Source of the DNA: JAEUMW01 sp039807745
GTDB lineage: Bacteria > Pseudomonadota > Gammaproteobacteria > Burkholderiales > JAEUMW01
Length of the DNA: 33,599 nt
Assembly (NCBI GenBank): GCA_039807745.1
Contig: JBDHRV010000019.1
Location: 1 to 33,599, forward strand
Reading direction: 5' to 3'
Below are positions 7,620 to 14,966 of the stretch, piece after piece (within the stretch, counting starts at the first letter, position 1; each line of letters opens with the position of its first letter). Made by a program: the position numbers and the translations under genes. The notes below the pieces were generated by a model. The model made no database searches, was not told where the DNA came from, and was given only the letters and a program-made list of their open reading frames with translations.

Positions 7620-9182
7620 TCAGTGACGGAAGTGGCGCAAGCCGGTGAATACCATCGCCATACCGTGCTCGTCGGCGGCGGCGATCACCTCCTCGTCGCG
7701 CAGGCTCCCGCCCGGCTGGATGATGGCGGTCGCGCCGGACTCGGCGATCACATCGATGCCGTCGCGGAACGGAAAGAACGCATCCGAGGCGACGACCGAC
7801 CCGGTCAGCGAGAGACCGGCGTTGCGCGCCTTGATCGAGGCGATACGCGCGCTGTCGACCCGGCTCATCTGCCCGGCACCGACGCCGACGGTCTGGCCGT
7901 CGAGGGCGAAGAGGATCGCGTTCGATTTCACGAACTTCGCCACGCGCCAGGCGAAGCACAGGTCGGAGAGCTGCGCGTCGCTCGGCGTCTTGCGCGAGAC
8001 CACCTTCAGGTCGCCGCTGGAGACGTTCGCCGCATCCGGCGTCTGCACCAGCAGTCCGCCGCCGACGCGCTTGAAGTCGTAACGATTTCCGCCGCCGCCG
8101 AGCGGCAGTTCCAGGACACGGATGTTGGTCTTCGCGGCCAGCACCGCACGTGCCGCCGTCTCCACCTGGGGTGCGATCACCACCTCCACGAACTGCTGCG
8201 CGACGGCCTTGGCCGTGGCGGTGTCGAGCGCGCGGTTGAAGGCGATGATGCCGCCGAACGCGGAAGTCGGATCGGTGCTGAAAGCGCGGCGGTAGGCGGT
8301 GAGCAGGTGCTCGCCGATCGCGGCGCCGCAGGGATTGGCGTGCTTGACGATGACGCAGGCCGGCTCGTCGAAGGTCTTCACGCACTCCCACGCCGCGTCG
8401 GCATCCGCGATGTTGTTGTAAGAGAGCTCCTTGCCCTGGATCTGCGTGTAGCCCGCGAGCGCGCCCGCCACCGGCAGGAGGTCGCGGTAGAACGCCGCGT
8501 CCTGATGCGGGTTCTCGCCGTAACGCAGGTCCTGCACTTTCTCGAACTGCAGGTTGAGCCGGCTCGGGAAGCGCGCACGGTGGCCGTCCGGTTCGAGCGC
8601 GGTGAGGTAGTTGCTGATCGCCCCATCGTACGCGGCAGTGTGCGAGAAGGCCTTCCTGGCGAGTCCGAACCGCGTGGCGTGGCTCAACGTGCCACCGCTC
8701 GCGGTGAGCTCGGCCGCCAGCGCGGCATAGTCGCCCGGGTCCGTCACGACCGCCACGTGCGCGTGGTTCTTGGCCGCGGAGCGCACCATCGCGGGACCGC
8801 CGATATCGATGTTCTCGATCGCCTCGTCGAGCGTGCAGCCCTCGTTCGCCACGGTGGCGCCGAAGGGATACAGATTGACGACCACGAGATCGATCGGCGG
8901 TATGTCGTGCGCATTCAGCGACTCGACGTGGGCGGGCAGGTCGCGGCGCGCGAGAATGCCGCCGTGGACGCGCGGGTGCAGGGTCTTGACGCGTCCGTCG
9001 AGCATTTCGGGAAAGCCGGTGTAGTCCGACACCTCGGTCACCGGAACGCCGCCCTCGCGCAGCCGCACGGCGGTGCCGCCGGTGGACAGCAGGGTGATGC
9101 CGAGGCCGTGCAGGACCTTGGCGAAATCGACCAGCCCGGTCTTGTCGGAGACGCTTAAGAGCGCTTGCTTGATGGTGTTCAT
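7620..9182 (-). CDS. purH: Bifunctional AICAR transformylase / IMP cyclohydrolase PurH
   Basis: 520 residues. The N-terminal domain (about 1-195) is the IMP cyclohydrolase (MGS-like fold, LLSTGGTA and TLHPRVHGGIL motifs). The C-terminal domain (about 200-520) is the AICAR formyltransferase, with the catalytic pair Lys280-His281 in VKHANPCGAAIG. Together they perform the last two steps of IMP synthesis using 10-formyl-tetrahydrofolate. I prefer the ATG at 9182 (MNTIKQALLS): the frame extends five codons further, but only to a TTG. It follows fis by 56 bases that contain competing hairpins, and it couples directly to purD. Confidence 0.95.
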   Translation of the reverse strand: MNTIKQALLSVSDKTGLVDFAKVLHGLGITLLSTGGTAVRLREGGVPVTEVSDYTGFPEMLDGRVKTLHPRVHGGILARRDLPAHVESLNAHDIPPIDLVVVNLYPFGATVANEGCTLDEAIENIDIGGPAMVRSAAKNHAHVAVVTDPGDYAALAAELTASGGTLSHATRFGLARKAFSHTAAYDGAISNYLTALEPDGHRARFPSRLNLQFEKVQDLRYGENPHQDAAFYRDLLPVAGALAGYTQIQGKELSYNNIADADAAWECVKTFDEPACVIVKHANPCGAAIGEHLLTAYRRAFSTDPTSAFGGIIAFNRALDTATAKAVAQQFVEVVIAPQVETAARAVLAAKTNIRVLELPLGGGGNRYDFKRVGGGLLVQTPDAANVSSGDLKVVSRKTPSDAQLSDLCFAWRVAKFVKSNAILFALDGQTVGVGAGQMSRVDSARIASIKARNAGLSLTGSVVASDAFFPFRDGIDVIAESGATAIIQPGGSLRDEEVIAAADEHGMAMVFTGLRHFRH

Positions 9183-9205
9183 GGTTGGTTGATGCAATGC
9201 GTTGA

Positions 9206-9235
9206 GCGCACCGGTGCGCCGCGTGATGGCGGCGC
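9206..9235 (-). repeat. Two overlapping, mutually exclusive hairpins in the fis-purH gap
   Basis: A perfect 14-base palindrome GCGCACCGGTGCGC (9206-9219) shares four bases with a second inverted repeat, GCGCCGC (9216-9222) and GCGGCGC (9229-9235) around a six-base loop. Both cannot form at once. No T run follows on the minus strand, so neither is a standard terminator. It may set the fis to purH expression ratio or act as an RNA processing barrier; that is inference. Confidence 0.45.
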
Positions 9236-9238
9236 CGG

Positions 9239-9475
9239 CTACTTGAATCCGTGCTGCTTCATCTTCTTGCGCAGCGTGTTGCGGTTAAGACCGAGCATTT
9301 CCGCGGCGCGCGTCTGGTTGCCTTCGGCCTTGTCCAGCACCACTTCGAGCAGCGGCCTTTCCACGCAGCCGATCACCATTTCGTAGATCGCGCTCGGCTC
9401 TTCGCCGTCCAGATCGCGGAAGTAACCGTCGATGGCGCGCCGGATGCAGCGCTCGATATCGTTCTCTTTCATCAT
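9239..9475 (-). CDS. fis: Fis family nucleoid-associated DNA-binding protein
   Basis: 78 residues, typical of betaproteobacterial Fis and about 20 shorter than the 98-residue E. coli protein, the difference being at the N-terminus. The C-terminal helix-turn-helix, about residues 50-77 (GNQTRAAEMLGLNRNTLRKKM), is very well conserved. Fis homodimers bend DNA, organise the nucleoid and activate rRNA and other growth-linked promoters. The start ATG at 9475 overlaps the dusB stop as ATGA; a second ATG follows immediately, so the true start may be one codon later. The dusB-fis pair is the same arrangement as in enteric bacteria. The shortened N-terminus may lack the mobile beta-hairpin arms used in recombination functions. 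Confidence 0.93.
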   Translation of the reverse strand: MMKENDIERCIRRAIDGYFRDLDGEEPSAIYEMVIGCVERPLLEVVLDKAEGNQTRAAEMLGLNRNTLRKKMKQHGFK

Positions 9476-10479
9476 GCCGCCAGCGCTTCGGGACCGCGGT
9501 GCCAGGCGCCACGGTCGGCAAGTCGGGCGAGGAAGTCGTCGATCCCCGCCAACTGCGCGGCGGCGGTTTCGAGTGCGTTGAACCGCGCGCGGAAGCCTTC
9601 CGCTCCAGCCAGCGTTCGGGTGTACCAGCCGACGTGCTTGCGGGCGATGCGAACGCCCGGGCCTTCGCCATACATGCCGTAGAGTTCGCCGAGATGGCCA
9701 CGCAGCACATCGCGAATTTCGCGCGGCGCGGGTGGCGGCGCCCGGTGGCCATGGTCCAGAAAGTGGAGAATCTCGCGGAAGATCCAGGGCCGCCCCTGGG
9801 CCGCGCGCCCGATCATCACGGCGTCGGCCTGCGTGCGGTCGAGCACGGCCTTCGCGGCTTCCGGAGAGTCGATGTCGCCGTTCGCAATGACCGGAATGCG
9901 GACCGCCGCCTTGACCGCCGCAATCGTGTCGTACTCGGCGCCGCCGGCGAAGCCGCAGGCGCGGGTACGACCGTGCAGCGCGAGCGCCTGCACACCGGCG
10001 TCCTCGGCGATCCTTGCCACGCGCACGGCGTTGCGGTTCGCGGGATCGGGTCCGGTGCGAAACTTGAGCGTAACCGGCACGTCCACTGCGCCGACCACGT
10101 GCGCGAGGATGCGGGCCACCAGTTGTTCGTCATCGAGCAGAGCCGAACCCGCCCGCACGTTGCAGACCTTCTTCGCCGGACAGCCCATGTTGATGTCGAT
10201 GATCTGCGCACCGGCCTCGACGTTCGAGCGGGCGGCCGCCGCGAGATCCTGCGGCTCGCCGCCGACGATCTGCACCGAAATCGGGCCCGGTTCTCCGGCG
10301 TGGTCCAGCCGCCGGCGTGTCTTCGCGGAGCCCTGCAACCCGGGCTTCGCGCTCACCATCTCCGAGACGGCGAGACCGGCGCCGAAGGCACGGCACAGGC
10401 GCCGGAACGCGCGATCCGTGACACCCGCCATGGGCGCGACCACGAGCCCGCCAGGAACGGCATAGCGGCCAATCTGCAT
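9472..10479 (-). CDS. dusB: tRNA-dihydrouridine synthase DusB
   Basis: 335-residue flavoenzyme that reduces uridine to dihydrouridine in tRNA with FMN and NADPH. It is a TIM-barrel with VAPMAGVTDRAFR near residues 13-27, the motif DINMGCPAKKV with the expected catalytic Cys100, and the late VMIGRAAQGRPWIF FMN-phosphate region. The small helical C-terminal domain (about 250-320) is present. The Gly-Cys-Pro-Ala-Lys-Lys stretch and linkage to fis support the DusB subtype rather than DusA or DusC. Start is ATG at 10479; I see no strong ribosome binding site, but a TACAAT -10 candidate lies about 41 bases upstream. It leads the probable dusB-fis-purH-purD-hemF operon. Confidence 0.94.
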   Translation of the reverse strand: MQIGRYAVPGGLVVAPMAGVTDRAFRRLCRAFGAGLAVSEMVSAKPGLQGSAKTRRRLDHAGEPGPISVQIVGGEPQDLAAAARSNVEAGAQIIDINMGCPAKKVCNVRAGSALLDDEQLVARILAHVVGAVDVPVTLKFRTGPDPANRNAVRVARIAEDAGVQALALHGRTRACGFAGGAEYDTIAAVKAAVRIPVIANGDIDSPEAAKAVLDRTQADAVMIGRAAQGRPWIFREILHFLDHGHRAPPPAPREIRDVLRGHLGELYGMYGEGPGVRIARKHVGWYTRTLAGAEGFRARFNALETAAAQLAGIDDFLARLADRGAWHRGPEALAA

Positions 10480-10520
10480 ACCGGCTCTGAAGTGTTTGGA
10501 AGTTTGCGGAAGAGACGCAA

Positions 10521-10526
10521 ATTGTA
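10521..10526 (-). promoter_or_regulatory. Candidate -10 box for the dusB-fis-purH-purD-hemF operon
   Basis: TACAAT on the minus strand (10526-10521), five of six matches to consensus, about 41 bases upstream of the dusB ATG. I do not see a convincing -35 at the standard distance, so it may need an activator. This is a weak, sequence-only call. Confidence 0.3.
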
Positions 10527-10578
10527 ATCACATTGCGCGGCGAAAACATAGCGCGCTGCTGAAAGTTCCAGCAAGACA

Positions 10579-10619
10579 GCGGCGTCGAGAAGAAAAGAGG
10601 GGATGTGTTCCGACGCCGC
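10579..10619 (-). repeat. Inverted repeat just downstream of ubiH
   Basis: GCGGCGTCG (10579-10587) and CGACGCCGC (10611-10619) are perfect 9-base arms around a 23-base loop. The element sits 7 bases beyond the ubiH stop. In the minus direction no T tract follows the stem, although the loop itself holds pyrimidine-rich sequence. It may cap the 3' end of the amgK-murU-pepP-ubiH transcript, without being a textbook intrinsic terminator. Confidence 0.45.
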
Positions 10620-10625
10620 GCGGCG

Positions 10626-11807
10626 TTACGCACCGAACATCATGCGCCGCATGAGAAAGCGCTTTGGCGCTCCTGATAAATCGAGCATCGTCAGGCCGAG
10701 CCCGCGTGCCGTGCGCAGCCAGTGGCGGTCGTTCGAGAAAAGACGCACGAGCGCGTCCGTGAACAGGATGCCCGAGGCACGATCGCGGGCGCGTTCGCGA
10801 CGATAGCGCGCAAGCATGCCGCGGCTGCCGAGGTCGGTGCGCGGCGTCTCGCGCGCGATGCGCGCGAGCGTCCACGCATCGCGCAGTCCGAGATTGAACC
10901 CCTGACCTGCCACGGGATGCAGCGTCTGGGCCGCGTTCCCGATCAGTGCAAGGCGCTCACCCGCAACCGACTCGGCGTAGCGCAGCGCAAGCGGAAAACG
11001 CTCGCGCGCAGTGCAATCGGCGAGCCTCGCCGCGCGCTCGCCGAAGGTCCTTGCCAAGTGCGCGAGGAATGCCGCGTCCGATGCGAGGCACAGCGTCTCG
11101 GCTTCCGTCTGCGACAGCGTGAGCACGATGGAGTACCCGTCGTCGGCCGGCAGCAATGCCGCGGGTCCGGACGGCGTGAAGCGTTCGTACGCACGCCGGC
11201 CATGGCCGTTCGCGGCACGCGCCCAGGCCACGACTGCCCACTGACGATAGTCGCGCACGAGCGGGGCGAAGGGCGCGCCTTTCGCGGCGAGTGAACGCCC
11301 GCCGTCGGCGAGCGCGACGAGCGGCGTCGAGGTCAGGTGTGACCCATCGCCGCACTCGCAGGTGACCACGGCGAACTCGCGCAGGGATTTCACGTCGGTG
11401 ACGCTGACGCCATGCGCGCACGATGCGCAAGCGCGGGCGGCTTCGGCAAGCACTCGCGAGAGGTCTCGATAGCGCACCACATGGCCGAGCGCCGGCAGAC
11501 CGACCTCCGTTGCGTCGAGTTCGGTGCAGCCGAAGCCTGAGCGCTGGCTCACCTCGATCGACTCGATCGGTGTGGCGCAGGGCTCGATCTGTGCCCATAC
11601 GCCGAGCCGCTCGAGGATCAGGCGGCTGCCGAACGACAAGGCGATGAAGCGCACATCGTCCGATGGTCCGGGCGCCGCTCCCGCTTCCAGCAGCACCGGC
11701 TGAATGCCGCTGTCGCGTAGGCCGACCGCGAGGGCGGCCCCGACCGGGCCGCCACCCACGATCACGAGCGGAGCGTGCTCAGGCAGTGCTTGCACTGGTG
11801 CGGGCAT
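10626..11807 (-). CDS. ubiH: UbiH/UbiF/VisC/COQ6 family FAD-dependent hydroxylase, probably UbiH
   Basis: 393 residues, usual length. An FAD-binding Rossmann motif VIVGGGPVGAA lies at about 15-25, and the second FAD motif is GNAAQTLHPVAGQGFNLGLRDA, where the usual Asp-Ala-Ala-His core reads Asn-Ala-Ala-Gln. The family hydroxylates the ubiquinone ring with O2 and NADPH. Placement directly after pepP is the classic pepP-ubiH order and supports 2-octaprenyl-6-methoxyphenol hydroxylase, but related members (UbiF, UbiI, UbiM) cannot be excluded from sequence alone. The ATG at 11807 overlaps the pepP end by 29 bases; a GTG four codons later is also possible. It is the last gene of its operon. Confidence 0.85.
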   Translation of the reverse strand: MPAPVQALPEHAPLVIVGGGPVGAALAVGLRDSGIQPVLLEAGAAPGPSDDVRFIALSFGSRLILERLGVWAQIEPCATPIESIEVSQRSGFGCTELDATEVGLPALGHVVRYRDLSRVLAEAARACASCAHGVSVTDVKSLREFAVVTCECGDGSHLTSTPLVALADGGRSLAAKGAPFAPLVRDYRQWAVVAWARAANGHGRRAYERFTPSGPAALLPADDGYSIVLTLSQTEAETLCLASDAAFLAHLARTFGERAARLADCTARERFPLALRYAESVAGERLALIGNAAQTLHPVAGQGFNLGLRDAWTLARIARETPRTDLGSRGMLARYRRERARDRASGILFTDALVRLFSNDRHWLRTARGLGLTMLDLSGAPKRFLMRRMMFGA

Positions 11808-13104
11808 CGGCCATGAGCGCTTCGATCTCTTCGGCGCGCTTCGGCGCGCCGCCGGTCAGGATCCCGCAGCCTGCTTCCGTGACCACGACATCGTCCTCGA
11901 TGCGCACCCCGATGTTCCAGAAGCGCTCCGGGACATCGTCCGCCGGACGGATATAACAACCCGGTTCCACGGTCAGCGCCATGCCGGGTTCCAGCGCACG
12001 CCACACGCCCGACCGCTTGTAGTCGCCCGCGTCGTGCACGTCGAGGCCAAGCCAGTGGCCGGTTCGGTGCATGTAGAAGCGCTTGTAGTCGCCCGCTTCG
12101 AGCACCCGGTCGAGATCGCCGCGGACGAGACCGAGATCGATGAAGCCCTGCGCGAGGACTCGCACTGCCGCCTCGTGCGGCTCGTCCCACGCCGCGCCCG
12201 GGCGCACGGCATCGAGCGCGGCGTGCTGCGCTGCCAGGACCAGGTCATAGACCTCGCGCTGCGCCGGACTGAAGCGTCCGTTCACGGGGAACGTGCGGGT
12301 GATGTCAGATGCGTAGCCTTCGACCTCGCAGCCGGCGTCGATCAGCAGCAGATCGCCGTCGTGCATGGGCGCGTCGTTTTGCACGTAATGCAGCACGCAG
12401 GCATTCGCGCCGGCCGCCACGATCGGGGTATAGGACGGCGACTGTGCGCCCTGGCGCCGGAACTCGTGCAGGAGTTCCGCCTCGACCTCGTTCTCGCGCA
12501 TCCCGGGCCGGACGTGTCGCATTGCCCGTACGTGCGCGGCACCGGCGATGTCGGCGGCGCGCCGCATCAGGGCGATCTCCTCCGCACCCTTGCGCAGCCG
12601 CATCTCGTCCAGGAGGCTGCGTACGTCGTGAATCCCGGTCGGGGCCGAGATGCCCGCGCGCGTGCGCTCGCGCACCTGGTTCAGCCAGCCGGCGATGCGG
12701 GCGTCCCACGCCGGGTCCGCACCGAAGGCGCAAAAAATGGACGGTTGATTCTCGAACAGCGTCGGCGCGATCTCGTCGAGCTTCGCGATGGGGTGCGTCT
12801 CGTCCACGCCGAAGCGCTCGCGCGCCGCCTCGGGCCCATGGCGGAACCCATCCCAGATCTCGCGCTCCGCATCCTTCGCGCGGCAAAAGAGCAGCGAGCG
12901 GGGCGAGTGCCCGGCGACGACGACGAGCACCGCTTCCGGTTCGGGAAAGCCGGTCAGGTAGTGGAAGTAGCTGTCGAAACGGAACGGGTAGTACGAGTCG
13001 CGGTTGCGGATGCGCTCGGGCGCCGTGGGAATCACGGCCACACCCTGCTGCATGCCGCGGGCAAGCTGCGCACGACGGGCTTGGAAGACGGCGACGTGTG
13101 GCAT
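11779..13104 (-). CDS. pepP: Xaa-Pro aminopeptidase PepP
   Basis: 441 residues, the same length as E. coli PepP. Removes N-terminal residues that precede proline, using two Mn(II) ions. The N-terminal creatinase-like domain covers about 1-170 and the pita-bread catalytic domain 175-435. The metal ligands are all visible: Asp256 and Asp267 in LLIDAGCEVEGYASDITR, His350 in HRTGHWLGLDVHD, Glu380 in VEPGCYI and Glu403 in GVRIEDDV. The ATG at 13104 (MPHVAVFQARR) is chosen over an open extension to 13257 because the length then fits the family exactly. It lies 46 bases after murU and overlaps ubiH. Confidence 0.95.
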   Translation of the reverse strand: MPHVAVFQARRAQLARGMQQGVAVIPTAPERIRNRDSYYPFRFDSYFHYLTGFPEPEAVLVVVAGHSPRSLLFCRAKDAEREIWDGFRHGPEAARERFGVDETHPIAKLDEIAPTLFENQPSIFCAFGADPAWDARIAGWLNQVRERTRAGISAPTGIHDVRSLLDEMRLRKGAEEIALMRRAADIAGAAHVRAMRHVRPGMRENEVEAELLHEFRRQGAQSPSYTPIVAAGANACVLHYVQNDAPMHDGDLLLIDAGCEVEGYASDITRTFPVNGRFSPAQREVYDLVLAAQHAALDAVRPGAAWDEPHEAAVRVLAQGFIDLGLVRGDLDRVLEAGDYKRFYMHRTGHWLGLDVHDAGDYKRSGVWRALEPGMALTVEPGCYIRPADDVPERFWNIGVRIEDDVVVTEAGCGILTGGAPKRAEEIEALMADARTSASTA

Positions 13105-13150
13105 GGTGATCGGCTCCAGACGGCGGTGCGGTGCGGGACGCGCCGCTACC

Positions 13151-13858
13151 TCACCCGCGCGCATCGACGGCAGACCGCGGCATGGTGAGCGAACGGTCGA
13201 GCGCGGCGAGCCGTTCCGGGGTGCCGACGTCCTCCCAGCGCCCGGGGTAATGCTCACCCGTCACCGCGTCGGCGTCCACTGCCTGTCGCAGCAGTGGTCC
13301 CAGCGCTGTCTTCGCGCCGGGGGTGACGGCTGCGAAGAGCCGCGGGCAGTAGAGTCCAATGCCGGTATAGGTGAATCGGCACGCGCCTTCGTTGCGCAAG
13401 CGCCCATCGACAACGGCGAAGTCCCCGCGCGGATGGTGCGGAGGATTGTCGACGAGGACGAGATGAGCGACCGAACCGCTCGAGCGCATGGCGGCGACTT
13501 GCCGCGTCAGGGCGGCGAAATCGAACTCGCAGTAGATATCGCCGTTCACGACGAGAAACGGGTCGCTCCCCAGCAGCGGCAGCGCGAGCGCAATGCCGCC
13601 CGCCGTCTCCAGGGCAACGCCTTCGCGCGAGTAGTGGATCGCAACGCCGAACGCACTGCCGTCACCCAGACTTGCCTCGATCATGGCGCCGAGGTGGGCA
13701 TGATTGATGACGATGTCGCGCACGCCGGCCGCCGCGAGATTCTCGACGTGGCGCGCGATGAGCGATCTGCCGCCGACCGTGAGCAGCGGTTTCGGCACGG
13801 TATCAGTCAGGGGCCGCATGCGCTCGCCGCGTCCAGCCGCCAGGATCATGGCGCGCAT
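13151..13858 (-). CDS. murU: N-acetylmuramate alpha-1-phosphate uridylyltransferase MurU
   Basis: 235-residue sugar-phosphate nucleotidyltransferase. The N-terminus MILAAGRGERMRPLTDTVPKPLL is the nucleotide-binding signature, and VVNGDIYCEFD carries the metal-binding Asp (about 107). By itself this could be a glucose- or mannose-1-phosphate transferase, but its pairing with amgK, two bases downstream of the amgK stop, identifies the MurNAc recycling enzyme that makes UDP-MurNAc from MurNAc-1-phosphate. Start is ATG at 13858. The pathway bypasses MurA and is linked to fosfomycin tolerance in Pseudomonas; that consequence is inferred here. Confidence 0.9.
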   Translation of the reverse strand: MRAMILAAGRGERMRPLTDTVPKPLLTVGGRSLIARHVENLAAAGVRDIVINHAHLGAMIEASLGDGSAFGVAIHYSREGVALETAGGIALALPLLGSDPFLVVNGDIYCEFDFAALTRQVAAMRSSGSVAHLVLVDNPPHHPRGDFAVVDGRLRNEGACRFTYTGIGLYCPRLFAAVTPGAKTALGPLLRQAVDADAVTGEHYPGRWEDVGTPERLAALDRSLTMPRSAVDARG

Positions 13859-13860
13859 CG

Positions 13861-14922
13861 TCAGAACGTGTAGCCGACGCCCGCGGACCGGCCCGCGAGC
13901 TCGTCGAAAAGCAGGAGCAGCGGGTGCAGCGCGGTGTAGCGGGCGGCCACCGCACGCACGTACGCGACGAAGCGCGGCGTGTCCTCGAGGTAGCCGCTCT
14001 TGCCGTCGCGGTACTCGAGCCGGGCAAAGATGCCGAGCACCTTCAGGTGCCGCTGCAGCCCCATCCATTCGAAATCGCGATAGAACGCGGCGAAATCCTC
14101 GGCCACGGGCAACCCCGCCTTGCGCGCCTTTTCCCAGTAGCGCACCGTCCAGTCGAGAACGTTCTCTTCGTCCCAGCTCACGAAGGCGTCGCGAAAGAGC
14201 GAAGCAACGTCGTAGGTGATCGGTCCATACACCGCGTCCTGAAAATCGAGGATGCCGGGGTTCGGGTCGCACACCATGAGGTTGCGCGGCATGTAGTCGC
14301 GGTGGACGAACACCTTCGGCTGTGCGAGGTTGGCGGCGATGACGAGCGCAAACGTGCGCTCGAGCACCGCCTTCTGCGCCGGCGTGAGCACGATGCCGAG
14401 GTGCCGGGCCACGTACCAGTCCGGGAACAGATCGAGCTCGCGCCGCAGCAGCGCCGCATCGTAGGGCGGCAGCACATCGGGGCGGCTCGCCGCCTGCCAG
14501 CGCACCAGCGCAGTGGTCGCGTCGTCGAAGAGCTCGTGGGCGACGCCGGCATCGGCGCCCATCGCGGCGAGGAACGTCGTGTTGCCGAGATCGGTGAGCA
14601 GCAAGAAACCCTGCGCGAGATCCTGCGCCTCGACGCGGGGGGCGTTGAGGCCCGCCGCGGCGAGCAGTCCGGCCACATGCATAAAGGGACGGCAGTCTTC
14701 GTGCGCGGGCGGTGCGTCCATGGCGATCAGGCTCGCGCCGTCGGCATAGCGCACGCGGAAATAGCGGCGAAAGCTCGCGTCCGCCGAGGCGGGTTCGAGA
14801 TCGAAGGCAGCGCCGGGACGACGCCCCTCGATCCAGGCGCGCAACTGTTCGAGTCGTTCCAAGTGTTCGTCGCAACCGGGTTGGCGCACGCGAGTGGATC
14901 GGCGCTTCGGTTGCCGTGGCAA
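13861..14922 (-). CDS. amgK: Anomeric N-acetylmuramate/N-acetylglucosamine kinase AmgK
   Basis: Up to 353 residues of an aminoglycoside-phosphotransferase-like kinase. It has SFRRYFRVR in the nucleotide-binding lobe, the catalytic motif VFVHRDYMPRNLMV (His207, Asp209, Asn214) and the metal-binding GILDFQDAVYGP (Asp226). AmgK phosphorylates free MurNAc at the anomeric carbon, feeding MurU. The start is uncertain: the frame opens at TTG 14922 but without a ribosome binding site, while GTG 14889 or TTG 14862 would better fit typical AmgK N-termini. A possible minus-strand -10 (TAAAAT, near 14939) would leave almost no leader for the 14922 start. The gene is divergent from lptD, as in pseudomonads. 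Confidence 0.88.
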   Translation of the reverse strand: MPRQPKRRSTRVRQPGCDEHLERLEQLRAWIEGRRPGAAFDLEPASADASFRRYFRVRYADGASLIAMDAPPAHEDCRPFMHVAGLLAAAGLNAPRVEAQDLAQGFLLLTDLGNTTFLAAMGADAGVAHELFDDATTALVRWQAASRPDVLPPYDAALLRRELDLFPDWYVARHLGIVLTPAQKAVLERTFALVIAANLAQPKVFVHRDYMPRNLMVCDPNPGILDFQDAVYGPITYDVASLFRDAFVSWDEENVLDWTVRYWEKARKAGLPVAEDFAAFYRDFEWMGLQRHLKVLGIFARLEYRDGKSGYLEDTPRFVAYVRAVAARYTALHPLLLLFDELAGRSAGVGYTF

Positions 14923-14966
14923 GTGAATTGTGCGATTTTATCACCCGCTTCACCCCGCCTCCCAAG
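14923..14966. promoter_or_regulatory. Divergent promoter region between amgK and lptD
   Basis: Only 44 bases separate the longest amgK frame from the lptD ATG, so the promoters must overlap the gene starts or each other. The AT-rich core GCGATTTTATCA (about 14932-14943) can serve as a -10 region in either direction: TAAAAT or GATAAA on the minus strand, GATTTT on the plus strand. The plus-strand -35 candidate is TTGCCG at 14911. All are weak matches. Confidence 0.3.

Noticed and set aside
7618..8391. N-terminal extension of purD into purH
   Set aside because: The extension lies in another frame of purH, is low-complexity, and PurD begins exactly at the GTG at 7617.
7623..9158. A 511-codon open frame on the plus strand opposite purH
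   Set aside because: Antisense shadow of a fully recognisable PurH; no domain and composition typical of complementary GC-rich DNA.
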